26,021 bases of DNA from an uncultured Dorea sp. (lineage in GTDB: Bacteria; Bacillota; Clostridia; Lachnospirales; Lachnospiraceae). Position numbers and translations under genes: made by a program. The stretch is taken from contig CAJUTH010000045.1 in NCBI GenBank assembly GCA_910589275.1, positions 1 through 26,021 on the forward strand, read 5' to 3'. Shown in pieces: positions 7,521 through 15,406 of the stretch (positions within the stretch are counted from its first letter, which is position 1; each line of letters starts with the position of its first letter). The notes beneath the pieces are model-generated. The model worked only from the letters and a program-made list of their open reading frames with translations. It did not search any database and had not been told where the DNA came from.

Positions 7521-7554
7521 AAAGGCATTTCGATTATATGAGATGCCTTTTTTT
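7521..7554 (+). terminator. Terminator of tRNA-Arg
   Basis: AAAGGCAT pairs with ATGCCTTT around a 14-base loop that can pair further, and the stem runs into a T7 tract (7548-7554). Confidence 0.85.
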
Positions 7555-7618
7555 ATGTGTATATTTCGCGGATTATTAGGAAAACGTGAAAAAATAGACA
7601 TATATGAATAATTTTCTA

Positions 7619-7647
7619 TGGACAACATTTTTGAAATGTAATAAAAT
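7619..7647 (+). promoter_or_regulatory. Promoter of the phosphofructokinase gene
   Basis: TGGACA (7619-7624), 17 bp and TAAAAT (7642-7647) lie about 50 bases before the start codon. No operator-like dyad is evident. Confidence 0.6.
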
Positions 7648-7694
7648 TAAATTTGTTGAGAATAAATTATAAACGTTTTTGGGAGGTAGCAGCA

Positions 7695-8936
7695 ATGAAA
7701 GGAAATATCGTAGTTGGACAGTCAGGAGGTCCTACAGCAGTTATTAATTCTTCTGTAGCAGGTGTATTTGCCGGAGCAAAAGCACTTGGAGTGAAGAAAA
7801 TTTACGGAATGGTTCATGGAATTGAAGGCTTTTTGGAGGACAAGCTTGTAGAACTTCACCCATATCTTGACGATGAGACAGGAATCGAGCTTTTGAAGAG
7901 AACGCCTTCTGCATTCTTAGGTTCCTGCCGTTTTAAAATGCCGAAGATTGAAGGTCATGAGGATGTATATGAAAAAGTCTTCGAGATTATGGAGAAGCAT
8001 GATATTGAGTGTCTGTTCTATGCGGGCGGTAATGATTCTATGGATACGGTAAAGATGTTATCCGACTATGCAGCAGCACACAATAAGCCGCAGAGATTTG
8101 TAGGAGTGCCAAAGACAATTGATAATGATCTTCCGATTACTGATCATTGTCCGGGATATGGTTCTGCAGCAAAATATATTGCGACATCCATCAAAGAAAT
8201 TATTCGTGATAATGAATCATTTGGCGCAAAGAAGCCTACAGTATGTATTGTAGAGATTATGGGGCGAAATGCTGGATGGCTGACCGCTGCTGCAGCGCTT
8301 GCAAAAGGTGATGACTGTTCAGGGTGTGATGCCATTTATCTGCCGGAGAGAGTATTTGATATTGATGCATTTAAGGCAAAGGTAAAAGAACTGGGCGAAA
8401 CGAAGAGTTCAGTTGTCATTGCTGTATCAGAGGGAGTTAAGATTGCTGACGGACGTTATGTATGCGAACTGGCAAATGAGAATGTTGCAGTAGATGCGTT
8501 CGGTCACAAGCAGATGTCCGGTACCGCTGCTTATTTGGCACAGCTTGTTGCGGCGGATACAGGTCTTAAGACCAGAGCGGTTGAGTTTTCTACACTGCAG
8601 AGAGCAGCTACACATATTGCGTCTCTTACAGACATCAATGAGGCATTTCAGTGTGGTAAAGATGCAGTTAAAGCGGCAGAAGAAGGCAAGACAGGCGTTA
8701 TGATCACTTTAGACAGAATTGTAGAGGATCCATATTGCTGCGGGACAAGCGCTTATGATATCCATGCGATTGCGAATGTTGAGAGAACTGTTCCAGATGA
8801 ATGGATTACAGAAGATGGCTGTGGATTGAATGACGGATACGAGAAGTATGCAAGACCGTTGATTCAGGGAGAGCTTACTCCGCTGTATGTAAATGGAACG
8901 CCTCGTCATCTTGTTATGGCAGAACTTTTTGATTAA
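7695..8936 (+). CDS. 6-phosphofructokinase, probably diphosphate-dependent
   Basis: This 413-aa glycolytic enzyme phosphorylates fructose 6-phosphate. In the phosphoryl-donor loop it has GGNDS at residues 111-115: the position equal to E. coli Gly104 is Asp, which in the family blocks ATP and marks PPi use. The catalytic loop is PKTIDND (139-145) with Lys instead of the Gly of ATP enzymes, again the PPi signature. The preceding residue is Asn rather than the more usual Asp. MGRNAGW is the substrate-loop motif. The start at 7695 is set by GGGAGG (7681-7686) and the typical MKGNIVVGQSGGPTAV N-terminus. The gene is monocistronic between its own promoter and terminator. PPi use is inferred from residues only. 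Confidence 0.9.
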   Translation: MKGNIVVGQSGGPTAVINSSVAGVFAGAKALGVKKIYGMVHGIEGFLEDKLVELHPYLDDETGIELLKRTPSAFLGSCRFKMPKIEGHEDVYEKVFEIMEKHDIECLFYAGGNDSMDTVKMLSDYAAAHNKPQRFVGVPKTIDNDLPITDHCPGYGSAAKYIATSIKEIIRDNESFGAKKPTVCIVEIMGRNAGWLTAAAALAKGDDCSGCDAIYLPERVFDIDAFKAKVKELGETKSSVVIAVSEGVKIADGRYVCELANENVAVDAFGHKQMSGTAAYLAQLVAADTGLKTRAVEFSTLQRAATHIASLTDINEAFQCGKDAVKAAEEGKTGVMITLDRIVEDPYCCGTSAYDIHAIANVERTVPDEWITEDGCGLNDGYEKYARPLIQGELTPLYVNGTPRHLVMAELFD

Positions 8937-8958
8937 GAAGAATAATTGAGAAATGCTC

Positions 8959-8984
8959 GGGCGCCGATAAGGCGCCCATTTTTT
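8959..8984 (+). terminator. Terminator of the phosphofructokinase gene
   Basis: A perfect 7-bp GC-rich stem (GGGCGCC/GGCGCCC) around GATAA is followed by A and six T. Confidence 0.93.
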
Positions 8985-9046
8985 AGTGATAATGGGAAGC
9001 TTCCGAAAAGAAAAACAAAGAAATTACATAATTTCAAAAAAACTAC

Positions 9047-9075
9047 TTGACATAACGGCGACTATGAGTTAGCAT
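9047..9075 (+). promoter_or_regulatory. Promoter of the kinase-like membrane protein gene
   Basis: TTGACA (9047-9052), 17 bp and TAGCAT (9070-9075). The predicted start near 9082 leaves only about 12 bases before the ATG at 9094 but about 33 before the TTG at 9115. This supports the TTG start. Confidence 0.55.
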
Positions 9076-9114
9076 AATAATAAAGTTATGTAAATGGAAA
9101 GAAGGGGTGCTTTT

Positions 9115-10356
9115 TTGGAAGACAGGCAAGGGTATGATGTGCTTAGAATTGTAGTGCATAGTAACCGGTGTTATATGAGTACGGATTATATCGTAGGAAA
9201 GCAGTTAATTGTATGGCTAAAGTATCATTCACGGATTGAGAAAGAGTGTTTGTTTGGGTGGATTCATGAATTGATAGAGAATTTGGAGCACTTTCATCAG
9301 TGCAGAGGGAATCCCTGTTATCAATATGTGAATCCATATAGTATCATAGTGGGAGAAGATAGCAAGCTGTATTTGCTGGATTTGGGAAGCAAAGCACAGG
9401 ATGAACTGCTGCATTTGATGCAGCGAAGATATGTTAGAGAGAATTTTTTGTCGGCAGATAACCAATATTATCAAAAAGTAAGTGTTCAGGAAGACATTTA
9501 TGGATTTGGAAAGACTGTTCAGTATTTATTGTCAACTACCGATGTGGAGCCTCCATTGAGGAAAATAGAAGAACTTCGTCTTAAAAATATGATATCCAGA
9601 TGTATAAATCGTAATTCTAAAAAATGTTATCAGACGATTCAAGAAGTATCAGAACATTCACCAAATAATAGAATAAAGAATACTAATAAGAAGTCATCGT
9701 TGCAGAAAGTGTTTGTATGCACAATTGTTTTGATGGGGGTTGCCGTCATTGCGGCACAAGCAGCAGGAAGAGAAGTTTGGAATAGAAATAGAGAAAAGGA
9801 TGGAAAAGTATCGGAAGATTTGGAGGACGCGGAGAATAATAATTATGAGATGCTTGAGGAGTATCGTGGGAAACTGATGGAGAAACAGGAGCAGTGGGAT
9901 ATTGAGAGGCGGGAAATAGAAGAAAAGTATGTCAAGAGAGAAAAGGAACTGACGTATGAATTGGCTTTGCTATATTTTATAGAGTTAGAAGACTACTATA
10001 AAAGCAGAGATACTTTGGAAAGTATAGGGGAAGCAGAAGCTTTTACAGAAGATTTTATAAAGCTGTGTATGTTTATGAGTGAACAGGAGCCGGTAATTAC
10101 GGATGAAGATATGGAGCAGCTTCTGGAACGTCTGAAAATGGAGGTTCCAGATCCGGAAGATGAGCGGTACGCTTACTGTGTGTCGAAGGGTTATGAGAGG
10201 CTAAAAGAGAAAAAGAAAGAAGCAGAAGAATTGCAGAATGCAGAAGTAGTGAACGAGGAAGTTCCAGATGCAGAAGCTCAGAATGTAGGGGCACAGGAGG
10301 CTGCAACGTCTCTTCCAACAGAAAGCGGCAGTCAGAATGCGCCGGAGAGTCAGTAA
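9115..10356 (+). CDS. Membrane-anchored, degenerate protein-kinase-like protein
   Basis: I do not recognise a named family. I propose TTG 9115 as start because GAAGGGG (9101-9107) lies seven bases before it, whereas ATG 9094 has no ribosome site; this gives 413 aa. Residues 1-185 resemble the C-lobe of a Hanks-type kinase: YVNPYSIIVGEDSKLYLLDLGS looks like a catalytic loop followed by a DFG segment turned DLG, and EDIYGFGKTVQYLL resembles the DxYSFG helix. The HRD motif, the glycine loop and the Lys of the N-lobe are not visible, so it is probably a pseudokinase. One membrane helix spans about 199-219. The rest, predicted outside, is a charged coiled coil (about 235-290), a helical region, and an E/A/Q-rich tail. 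An HTH-Uma2 gene follows after 30 bases. Confidence 0.65.
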   Translation: MEDRQGYDVLRIVVHSNRCYMSTDYIVGKQLIVWLKYHSRIEKECLFGWIHELIENLEHFHQCRGNPCYQYVNPYSIIVGEDSKLYLLDLGSKAQDELLHLMQRRYVRENFLSADNQYYQKVSVQEDIYGFGKTVQYLLSTTDVEPPLRKIEELRLKNMISRCINRNSKKCYQTIQEVSEHSPNNRIKNTNKKSSLQKVFVCTIVLMGVAVIAAQAAGREVWNRNREKDGKVSEDLEDAENNNYEMLEEYRGKLMEKQEQWDIERREIEEKYVKREKELTYELALLYFIELEDYYKSRDTLESIGEAEAFTEDFIKLCMFMSEQEPVITDEDMEQLLERLKMEVPDPEDERYAYCVSKGYERLKEKKKEAEELQNAEVVNEEVPDAEAQNVGAQEAATSLPTESGSQNAPESQ

Positions 10357-10386
10357 AAAATGTTAAACAGAGGTGGTAATAGACAA

Positions 10387-11187
10387 ATGTATTTGAAGCC
10401 AAATATTGCAAAATTAAAACAAAGAAAAAGAGAGCTGGGATGGACAAATCAGAGACTCGCAAAGGAGTCGGGAGTTCCTGTAGGAACATTGAATAAAATA
10501 TTCAATGGCTCAACAAGATATCCGCGGGATGAAACTGTGGATGCTCTGGCGCGGGCAATGGGATTAGACTATTATGAGCTTCAGGCTTCTGAGGCGGATT
10601 CAGCAGTAATTCGGGAAACAGGTATTTATAAGACCGTGAAGAAAGAGGGAAGGGCTACGCTGGATACATATTATTCGCTGCCGGATGAACTTAGGGCGGA
10701 ATTGATTGACGGGAGGCTTTATTATGTGTCAGCTCCATCGCTGAGACATCAGAGCATAGTTGTGGCATTGTCAGCGGAACTGTACAATTATTTTGCTTTG
10801 AAAAAGAAAAAATATCGAGTATTTACATCATTTTGTGACGTACGTTTGGATGGCGATGAATATACAATGGTAGAGCCGGATATCTTTGTTGTTCAAGGGA
10901 AAGAACAGTTTGCAAACGGAGCTTATTGTATGGGAGCCCCGGAATTTGTGGTAGAAATTGTGTCATTGTCAAGTTCTAAGCATGATTATGAACTAAAGCG
11001 GTACAAGTACCAGAATGCAGGGGTAAAAGAATACTGGATAGTAGATCCGATTAAGATGAGGGTTGTTGTCTATGCATTTGCCAAAGATACCGTGCCGGCA
11101 GTTTATACGTTTGAAGATCGGGTGAAACCATATTTGTATCCGGATTTAGAAATAGATTTTGAACGTATTGGAAAAGAGATGGTCTAG
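10387..11187 (+). CDS. HTH (XRE-like) domain fused to a Uma2-family PD-(D/E)XK nuclease-fold domain
   Basis: The protein has 266 aa. Residues 5-65 form a helix-turn-helix (LGWTNQRLAKESGVPVGTLN and following). Residues 95-260 match Uma2/DUF820: ELIDGRLYYV with Glu105, H121, the EPDIFVV strand with Asp165, PEFVVEIVS with Glu190, then Y..KRYKYQNAGVKEYWIVDP. Asp165 and Glu190 are the expected metal ligands of the restriction-endonuclease fold. Biological function of Uma2 proteins is unproven; they are abundant in cyanobacteria and occasional in Firmicutes. ATG 10387 is chosen for AGAGGTGG (10369-10376); an ATG at 10360 lacks a ribosome site. It probably shares a transcript with the kinase-like gene. 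Confidence 0.85.
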   Translation: MYLKPNIAKLKQRKRELGWTNQRLAKESGVPVGTLNKIFNGSTRYPRDETVDALARAMGLDYYELQASEADSAVIRETGIYKTVKKEGRATLDTYYSLPDELRAELIDGRLYYVSAPSLRHQSIVVALSAELYNYFALKKKKYRVFTSFCDVRLDGDEYTMVEPDIFVVQGKEQFANGAYCMGAPEFVVEIVSLSSSKHDYELKRYKYQNAGVKEYWIVDPIKMRVVVYAFAKDTVPAVYTFEDRVKPYLYPDLEIDFERIGKEMV

Positions 11188-11204
11188 AATCAAAAAAGGG
11201 AGGA

Positions 11205-11235
11205 TGCCGGGTTACCGCTTTCGCAGCACCCGGCA
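11205..11235. other. GC-rich hairpin downstream of the Uma2 gene
   Basis: TGCCGGGT pairs perfectly with ACCCGGCA around a 15-base loop. No T run follows on either strand at normal distance, so it may be a weak or factor-assisted terminator or an mRNA end stabiliser. The rest of 11188-11529 is A+T-rich and shows no gene, clear promoter or repeat. Confidence 0.5.
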
Positions 11236-11529
11236 CGTATTATGAAAAAGCTTATTCTAAAGTATGAAATACTTAACGTCAATGTTTTAACTGTTGTCTT
11301 TCTTGCTGATGATATTAGTATACGTTATACCTGTGAAGAAAAAATGTTGATTAAATGAAAGAATTTTAAAAATAAAATGAACAAATTGTGAACGCAGATA
11401 AGAAAATGGGAACCTTTAGAATTTGTTAAAAAAGCTTTTAATAAATTTTAAGTTGGAAAATGAAATGGAATGATATATACTAATGAAAGATATGCGGCAG
11501 AATATTTTGCATGTCAGGAGGATGAGGTT

Positions 11530-12546
11530 ATGAAATACATTTCATTTGCAATTCCATGTTATAATTCACAGGAATATATGTCTCATGCGATAGAGAGTAT
11601 TCTTCCCGGCGGTGAGAATGTGGAAATTATTATTGTGAATGACGGGTCAAAAGACGAAACACTAAAGATTGCCAGAGAATATGAGAAGAAGTATCCGAAC
11701 ATTATCAGCGTAATAGATAAAGAAAACGGGGGACACGGAGATGCGGTTAATGCCGGGCTTAAGAAGGCTTCTGGAAAATATTTTAAGGTTGTAGACAGCG
11801 ACGACTGGGTGAGGGGGGAGTCCCTGAAGAAGATTCTTGAGGTTCTTAGGAATATGGAAGAGAATGGTCAGGAAGTGGACATGCTGATTGCGAACTACGT
11901 GTATGAAAAAGAAGGAGCTTCCCATAAAAAGGTGATCCATTATCGGAATGCGCTGCCTCAGGATGTTATATTTCGGTGGTCAGATGTGGGACATTTTCAT
12001 CTGGATCAGTACATATTGATGCATTCAGTTATTTATCGGACGGATTTGCTAAAACTGTGTCAGCTTGAGCTTCCGAAGCATACTTTCTATGTAGATAACA
12101 TTTATGTATATTATCCGCTTCCCCATGTGAGGAAGCTGTATTATATGGATGAGGATTTTTACCGTTATTATATTGGACGTGAGGATCAGTCGGTAAATGA
12201 GAAAGTGATGATTAAGCGGATTGACCAGCAGATATTTGTAACAAAACGGATGATTGATATGTATCAGATGCGTGAGATAACGAATAAGAAACTGCGTTCG
12301 TATATGAAGAAATATCTGGCAATTATGATGACGGTTTCCTCTATTCTCTGTATTCGATCTAAGGATGCGGAGAATCTGGAAAAGAAAAAGGAATTGTGGA
12401 AGTATTTGAAGCAAAAGGACAGCAAGACATTTTTTCATATTCGCTACGGGATTCTGGGACAGAGTATGAATCTGCCTGGAAGATCCGGGCGTAGGATGTC
12501 GTCCTTGGCATATCTGATGGCAAGAAAAATAATCGGATTTAATTAA
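11530..12546 (+). CDS. Family 2 glycosyltransferase
   Basis: This 338-aa enzyme has a GT-A fold. It opens with ISFAIPCYNSQEYM, continues with IIIVNDGSKDET (nucleotide-sugar binding) and GGHGDAVNAGLKKASGKYFKVVDSDDW, where DSDD at 89-92 is the metal-binding DxD site. Residues after about 215 are a family-specific helical region. It has no clear membrane helices, so it acts at the inner face of the membrane or in the cytoplasm, probably on a surface polysaccharide or teichoic-type glycan; donor and acceptor are unknown. AGGAGG (11516-11521), eight bases before ATG 11530, decides the start over an upstream ATG at 11470. It stands alone, with no polysaccharide gene cluster around it. Confidence 0.87.
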   Translation: MKYISFAIPCYNSQEYMSHAIESILPGGENVEIIIVNDGSKDETLKIAREYEKKYPNIISVIDKENGGHGDAVNAGLKKASGKYFKVVDSDDWVRGESLKKILEVLRNMEENGQEVDMLIANYVYEKEGASHKKVIHYRNALPQDVIFRWSDVGHFHLDQYILMHSVIYRTDLLKLCQLELPKHTFYVDNIYVYYPLPHVRKLYYMDEDFYRYYIGREDQSVNEKVMIKRIDQQIFVTKRMIDMYQMREITNKKLRSYMKKYLAIMMTVSSILCIRSKDAENLEKKKELWKYLKQKDSKTFFHIRYGILGQSMNLPGRSGRRMSSLAYLMARKIIGFN

Positions 12547-12561
12547 TATGCATATTTTAAG

Positions 12562-12609
12562 CTGCCATGCGGCATACTAACCAAAAAAGAGGAGTGTGCA
12601 GCATGGCAG
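12562..12609 (+). promoter_or_regulatory. Leader hairpin that could bury the rubrerythrin start codon
   Basis: CTGCCATGC (12562-12570) is the exact complement of GCATGGCAG (12601-12609), which contains the ATG. Two further pairs form after one mismatch. The 24-base loop holds the GAGGAG ribosome site (12589-12594). Such a fold could limit translation; no promoter was found to prove the leader is transcribed alone. Confidence 0.5.
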
Positions 12610-13223
12610 TTGATTTTAATGTTAGTAAGACTAGAGAGAATCTGATGAAGGCATTTGCAGGTGAAAGTCAGGCAAGGAATAGGTATACAATTGCGGCAGA
12701 GGCAGCCAGAAAACAGGGAATGCAGGCAGTAGAGAAGATATTTTTGTTTACGGCAGAGCAGGAACGAGCACATGCAGAGATTTATTATAATTTGTTGAAG
12801 AAATCAGAGGGAACGAATATTGATATCTGCGGAGGTTTTCCGGTGGATACATTTGACTCCCTGCTGGAGCTTGTGAAAGCAGCGGAGCATAATGAGACCG
12901 AAGAATATGAGGATGTGTATCAAGCCTTTGGAGATACCGCGAAGGAAGAGGGATTTTTTGAAGCGGCATCTGCATTTTATCAGATTGCGAAGATTGAGCA
13001 CGTGCATGCAGAGCGTTTTCGTTATATTAAGGAGCTGATGGAAAAGAATGAGTATTTTGAACAGCCGGAAAACGGCGTCTGGATGTGCCTGAATTGCGGA
13101 TATATACATGAGGGAGGTAAGGCGCCTGCAAGCTGTCCGGTGTGCCATCATGACAGAGGGTATTTTATTCCGCTGGAGCTTGCTCCATATACCTGTTCTG
13201 AAATTGCTGCAGCAGAAGTATGA
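12603..13223 (+). CDS. rbr: Rubrerythrin
   Basis: This is a 206-aa cytoplasmic non-haem iron protein that reduces hydrogen peroxide in anaerobes. Residues 10-145 are the ferritin-like four-helix bundle with di-iron ligands: Glu21 in AGESQARNRY, the EQERAH segment (E54, H57), Glu117 in KEEGFFEAA region and IEHVHAERF (E132, H135). Residues 160-190 form the rubredoxin-like FeS4 site with C162-x2-C165 and C178-x2-C181. It is slightly longer than classic rubrerythrin (about 191 aa), with a short tail after the rubredoxin domain. GAGGAG (12589-12594) eight bases upstream sets the start. It likely protects oxygen-sensitive enzymes such as the pyruvate formate-lyase of this window. Confidence 0.95.
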   Translation: MAVDFNVSKTRENLMKAFAGESQARNRYTIAAEAARKQGMQAVEKIFLFTAEQERAHAEIYYNLLKKSEGTNIDICGGFPVDTFDSLLELVKAAEHNETEEYEDVYQAFGDTAKEEGFFEAASAFYQIAKIEHVHAERFRYIKELMEKNEYFEQPENGVWMCLNCGYIHEGGKAPASCPVCHHDRGYFIPLELAPYTCSEIAAAEV

Positions 13224-13254
13224 TAGTAGAAAGAAAAAAGAAAGCTGAGCTTTT

Positions 13255-15012
13255 ATGCAGAATCAGAAATTGGAGAATCTTTTAAATCTGGCGATAAATG
13301 CTACAGAAGAAGAGAGGGAGAAGTCACAAATTCTGGAAGTGGGATATAACCCTATTGACAGAGAGTGGGATTTGATTATTAAATATTCCGGGAATTTGGA
13401 AGAAGTGCGAGAAATGGCCTCGCGAGTGACGGAATTATTAAATGAATATGCAGTCATTACAATCAAGGAATCGATGATTGACCGGTTGACAGAACTTCCG
13501 CAGGTAGAATATGTGGAAAAGCCGAAACGATTGTATTTTCAAGTTGCAAATGGAAGGCGGGTTTCCTGTATTGATCGTGTACAGGAAACCCGTTTTGGGT
13601 TGTATGGACAAGGGACGCTGGTGGCGGTAATTGATTCGGGAATTGATTACACGCTGCCTGATTTTTGCAATGCAGACGGGAGTACCAGAATACGGTATCT
13701 GTGGGATCAATCGGTGCCGGGAGAGACACTGGGAACAGAATACTCGTCAGAACAAATTAATGAAGCGCTGCAGGCACAGAATTCTGAACTGCGCCGGGAA
13801 TTGGTGCCAAGCATGGATACGTCCGGACATGGAACAGCGGTGGCGGCAATTGCGGCTGGGAATGGAAGAGGAGGTTTTACAGAAACAGAAGTTAAAATAC
13901 AGCAGTTTGGATTAAATGCAGGTGTGGCTCCAGAAAGTGAATTGATTATAGTGAAGCTGGGAGCGCCGAGACAGGAGGGTTTTCCAAGAACTACTGAATT
14001 AATGCTGGGAGTTGATTATGCGGTGCGCAAAGCGATTGAACTGGAGATGCCAATGGCGATTAATATCAGCTTCGGAAATTCCTATGGATCTCATAATGGA
14101 CAGTCACTTCTAGAACGGTACTTGGATAGTGTGGCAGGACTAGGGCGTAGTTGCATTTGCGTCGGAGCCGGGAATGAAGGAAAGGGAGCGGGACATACGG
14201 CAGGCGTCCTGGCATCTGGCGAAGAGCGGACGATAGAACTGGCGGTGCAGGAACGGGAAACCGGCCTGAATGTACAGGTTTGGAAAGCCTATACGGATGA
14301 AATGCAAATTTCGCTGGTCAATCCTTCGGGGGTGCGGGTGGGGCCGTTTCAGGAAATATTAGGGCCGCAGAGATTTACGGTAGGGCAGACTGAGATTTTG
14401 CTGTATTATGGGGAACCCAGCCCTTATAGCACTAGGCAGGAAATTTTTATTGATTTTCTTCCAAGGGAAACTTATGTGGCTCCCGGAATTTGGCAGGTTG
14501 TATTGAATGCGGGCAGGGTAGTCAGCGGAAGATATGATTTGTGGCTTCCGGGAAGCAGCGTCTTGAATCCGGGAACCGGATTTACAAGACCAAACCCGGA
14601 GGTGACGATTACGATTCCTTCTACTGCTTCCAGAGTGATTACAGTGGGAGCATATGATGCACGGACGCTTACTTATGCGGACTTTTCAGGAAGAGGGCCG
14701 GTAACAGAGCCGAATTTTTGGGAAGTGGTGAAGCCGGATATTGCCGCACCGGGAGTTAGGATTATTACAGCGGCTACGGGCGGGGGATACGCGGAATTTA
14801 CGGGAACTTCTTTTGCTGCGCCTTTTGTTACCGGGAGTGCAGCCCTCTTGATGGAATGGGGGATTTTGAAGGGGAATGATGCTTATTTATATGGGGAGAA
14901 AGTGAAGGCTTATTTAAGGCGAGGAGCAAAGCCGCTGCCGGGATTTACGGAGTATCCGAATCCACAAGTGGGGTATGGGGCGCTTTGTGTGAGGGATAGT
15001 ATACCGGTTTAA
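13255..15012 (+). CDS. S8 (subtilisin-like) serine protease, Csp-like
   Basis: The protein has 585 aa and an intact triad: Asp127 (VIDSGID), His192 (SGHGTAVA) and Ser519 (GTSFAAP), plus the oxyanion Asn307 (GAGNEG). Residues 1-95 look like a prodomain. Between about 325 and 455 a beta-rich insert splits the catalytic domain, as in the Clostridium Csp germination proteases with their jelly-roll insert. There is no signal peptide and no C-terminal anchor, as for Csp proteins. In Clostridium Csp processes the cortex hydrolase SleC, but no germination gene is nearby, and many Lachnospiraceae carry several such genes, so the substrate is unknown. No strong ribosome site precedes ATG 13255. It lies 31 bases after rubrerythrin, possibly on the same transcript. 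Confidence 0.88.
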   Translation: MQNQKLENLLNLAINATEEEREKSQILEVGYNPIDREWDLIIKYSGNLEEVREMASRVTELLNEYAVITIKESMIDRLTELPQVEYVEKPKRLYFQVANGRRVSCIDRVQETRFGLYGQGTLVAVIDSGIDYTLPDFCNADGSTRIRYLWDQSVPGETLGTEYSSEQINEALQAQNSELRRELVPSMDTSGHGTAVAAIAAGNGRGGFTETEVKIQQFGLNAGVAPESELIIVKLGAPRQEGFPRTTELMLGVDYAVRKAIELEMPMAINISFGNSYGSHNGQSLLERYLDSVAGLGRSCICVGAGNEGKGAGHTAGVLASGEERTIELAVQERETGLNVQVWKAYTDEMQISLVNPSGVRVGPFQEILGPQRFTVGQTEILLYYGEPSPYSTRQEIFIDFLPRETYVAPGIWQVVLNAGRVVSGRYDLWLPGSSVLNPGTGFTRPNPEVTITIPSTASRVITVGAYDARTLTYADFSGRGPVTEPNFWEVVKPDIAAPGVRIITAATGGGYAEFTGTSFAAPFVTGSAALLMEWGILKGNDAYLYGEKVKAYLRRGAKPLPGFTEYPNPQVGYGALCVRDSIPV

Positions 15013-15083
15013 AAATATAAAGAAATTTATGATACTTAGGAAATCAGGTTGAGGCAGGGCGGGAAGTGAAATCAATTTGAAAA

Positions 15084-15305
15084 ATGGTTTCAGGCTTGGG
15101 AAATGCTAGACAAGGAATCGGCTATGGACTGTATAAGTATGCCGACCCCAAACCGACAAAAGGTAGACAGTATTTATATCGTTTTACAGTATACGCTCTT
15201 GACAGAAAGATAGATTTAACTGGTTTTTCCACAAAGAGCCGTTTTATGAAAATAGCGACGGAACATATTATTCAGCAAGGCAGCATCGTTGGTAAATATG
15301 AGTAA
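15084..15305 (+). pseudogene. C-terminal remnant of a YbhB/YbcL-type PEBP family gene
   Basis: The 73-residue frame contains IGYGLYKYADPKPTKG, then YLYRFTVYALDRKIDL and a closing segment EHIIQQGSIVGKYE. This is the end of phosphatidylethanolamine-binding-like proteins (typically GYGGPCPP..G, YxFxVYALD, EGHIL..G..G.Y). The first 90 or so residues, with the ligand-binding DP..PTG..FxHW region, are missing, and the CPP motif is changed to ADPKP. The start ATG has no ribosome site. The 70 bp before it show no recognisable remainder, so this is most likely a decayed gene. It separates the protease gene from the two-component system. Confidence 0.6.
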
Positions 15306-15406
15306 AGGTTAAGATTTTAATAGTAGAAATCAGAAATATATTGCGGTAAAATATCTAAAGGAATCAATAAAATGAGCTGTCATAAATGAATGATAGGAGT
15401 ATGCTA

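Noticed and set aside
9115..10356. EssB/YukC of a type VII secretion system (pseudokinase, membrane helix, external domain)
   Set aside because: The topology is similar, but no EssC, EsxA/WXG100 or other secretion gene is nearby and I see no EssB-specific motif.
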